Below are positions 13,578 to 14,162 of a stretch of DNA of 14,162 bases, one piece after another. Within the stretch, counting starts at the first letter, position 1, and every line of letters begins with the position of its first letter. Both the position numbers and the translations under genes were made by a program. The stretch comes from an uncultured bacterium. Its GTDB lineage: Bacteria > Actinomycetota > Coriobacteriia > Coriobacteriales > Coriobacteriaceae. The notes beneath the pieces were generated by a model, which was given only the letters and a program-made list of their open reading frames with translations, ran no database searches and was not told where the DNA came from. The stretch spans positions 1 to 14,162 of the forward strand of contig CAJMPZ010000054.1 in NCBI GenBank assembly GCA_905215445.1. The letters run 5' to 3'.

Positions 13578-13593
13578 GTAATACGTGTATTAC
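13578..13593. promoter_or_regulatory. palindromic operator upstream of the antitoxin-like gene
   Basis: GTAATAC-GT-GTATTAC is a palindrome with 7-bp arms and a 2-nt centre, 8 bases upstream of the ribosome site of the ribbon-helix-helix gene. Its minus-strand copies of TAATAC and TATTAC resemble -10 hexamers. This is the usual place and shape of an autoregulation site for this protein family. Confidence 0.5.
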
Positions 13594-14162
13594 TTTCTAT
13601 CACATCACCCGAACCCCGCACCGGCGTACGGTCGTATCTGCTATTTTACCTTACATTTTGTCAACCGGCCCACGCTCGGCTTGTTCAGCCGGATTAAATC
13701 AACTGTTAAATCAATCCAGGCCTGTAGGGGGCGGTGGAAATCTTTCGAGGACTGGGGGCGCCGTCCCTGGGTCGGCTCCTCGATGGCCGCGGCTGAATTC
13801 CCCTGCCATCGGCTGCGTGGGTTCCGGCACGGGGCTCTGGCGCTGCTCGAACTGGGCACAAGACTCGGCTGTTGGTCGTACCGGACGGCATACGTTTTGA
13901 GACCGGCAAGCTGATGCCGGCTCGAGGACAGCGGCCCGGTGCACCGGGCCGATCGATAGCGGTTTCAGGTTCACAGCGCAGTTTCTCAGGGCTCGCATAT
14001 ATATGAAGACTTGATTGGCAATCGATTTTAATGAAGTCGGCAGCGCATGTCAGAGTTTTCAACAAATTTAACATGCCACCCTTTATATCCGCACGCGCGT
14101 AATTCAACTCTTTAGCTCCTTGGAAGCTGTCAGTAGTATACCTAATAATTTATCTACATTCC
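13594..14162. other. gene-free right end with GC-rich palindromic block
   Basis: No gene can be supported in these 569 bases. From about 13715 to 13980 the DNA is GC-rich, with a perfect 20-bp palindrome CGGCCCGGTGCACCGGGCCG (13932-13951) and a CCGGC/GCCGG hairpin (13903-13920). Plus-strand open segments here, such as one reading TRLLVVPDGIRFETGKLMPA, are short and broken by stops, which suggests a decayed gene or an RNA, but I recognise neither. From about 13980 to the end it turns AT-rich and holds only a weak GCATGT/ACATGC inverted repeat (14045-14075). Confidence 0.4.
13694..13714. repeat. 9-bp direct repeat, 12-bp period
   Basis: TTAAATCAA occurs at 13694-13702 and 13706-13714, inside a weak inverted repeat GGATT (13691-13695) / AATCC (13712-13716). 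It lies in gene-free DNA. Only two copies are seen, so it may be chance in AT-rich sequence. Confidence 0.4.

Noticed and set aside
13354..13960. Plus-strand open frames over the right edge (such as 13475-13900)
   Set aside because: No ribosome sites, no recognisable motifs, and they overlap the antitoxin-like gene or the hairpin-rich block.
1..14162. CRISPR arrays, rRNA, tRNA, insertion sequences with intact transposase
   Set aside because: No regularly spaced repeats, no rRNA or tRNA signatures and no transposase motifs were seen on either strand.

Overview
The window looks like chromosome of a Coriobacteriia member, most likely Collinsella or a close relative. This is an inference from gene content and order (an actinobacterial pgsA, a GarA/OdhI-like FHA protein and an FtsR-like MerR gene in a row), moderate GC and AAAGGA/GGAGG ribosome sites. 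No database search was possible.

Left part, 1-8117, ordinary housekeeping DNA of moderate GC. A diacylglycerol-glycosyltransferase-like gene (minus) is divergent from thioredoxin reductase trxB (plus). A DUF1836 regulator gene (plus) follows and converges on a degV gene (minus), with a bidirectional terminator between them. Next is a minus-strand cluster read from right to left: pgsA, FHA protein, FtsR-like MerR regulator, apt, and a secreted NlpC/P60 wall hydrolase. It starts at a recognisable promoter upstream of pgsA and ends at a clean intrinsic terminator after the NlpC/P60 gene.

Transition, 8118-8513. This holds the pgsA promoter, a 59-bp imperfect inverted repeat, several short palindromes and a very GC-rich hairpin just before the next gene. 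By eye, base composition jumps here from roughly the mid-50s to about 70 percent GC.

Right part, 8514-13349, a GC-rich module on the plus strand: a LanFEG-type ABC transporter (ATPase plus two permeases, overlapping genes), a frameshifted YxeA-family gene, then an OmpR-type response regulator and a histidine kinase. The architecture is that of lantibiotic/antimicrobial-peptide self-protection and sensing: the kinase would sense the peptide outside the cell, the regulator would switch on the transporter, and the transporter would clear peptide from the membrane. No lantibiotic precursor or modification gene is present, so it reads as a stand-alone resistance island.

Right edge, 13350-14162. 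The kinase gene converges on a short ribbon-helix-helix antitoxin-like gene. Both reading frames end inside one perfect 14-bp hairpin. The antitoxin-like gene has a palindrome upstream but no toxin partner and a C-terminus that looks replaced. The last 600 bases have no convincing gene: a GC-rich block with a perfect 20-bp palindrome, then AT-rich DNA.
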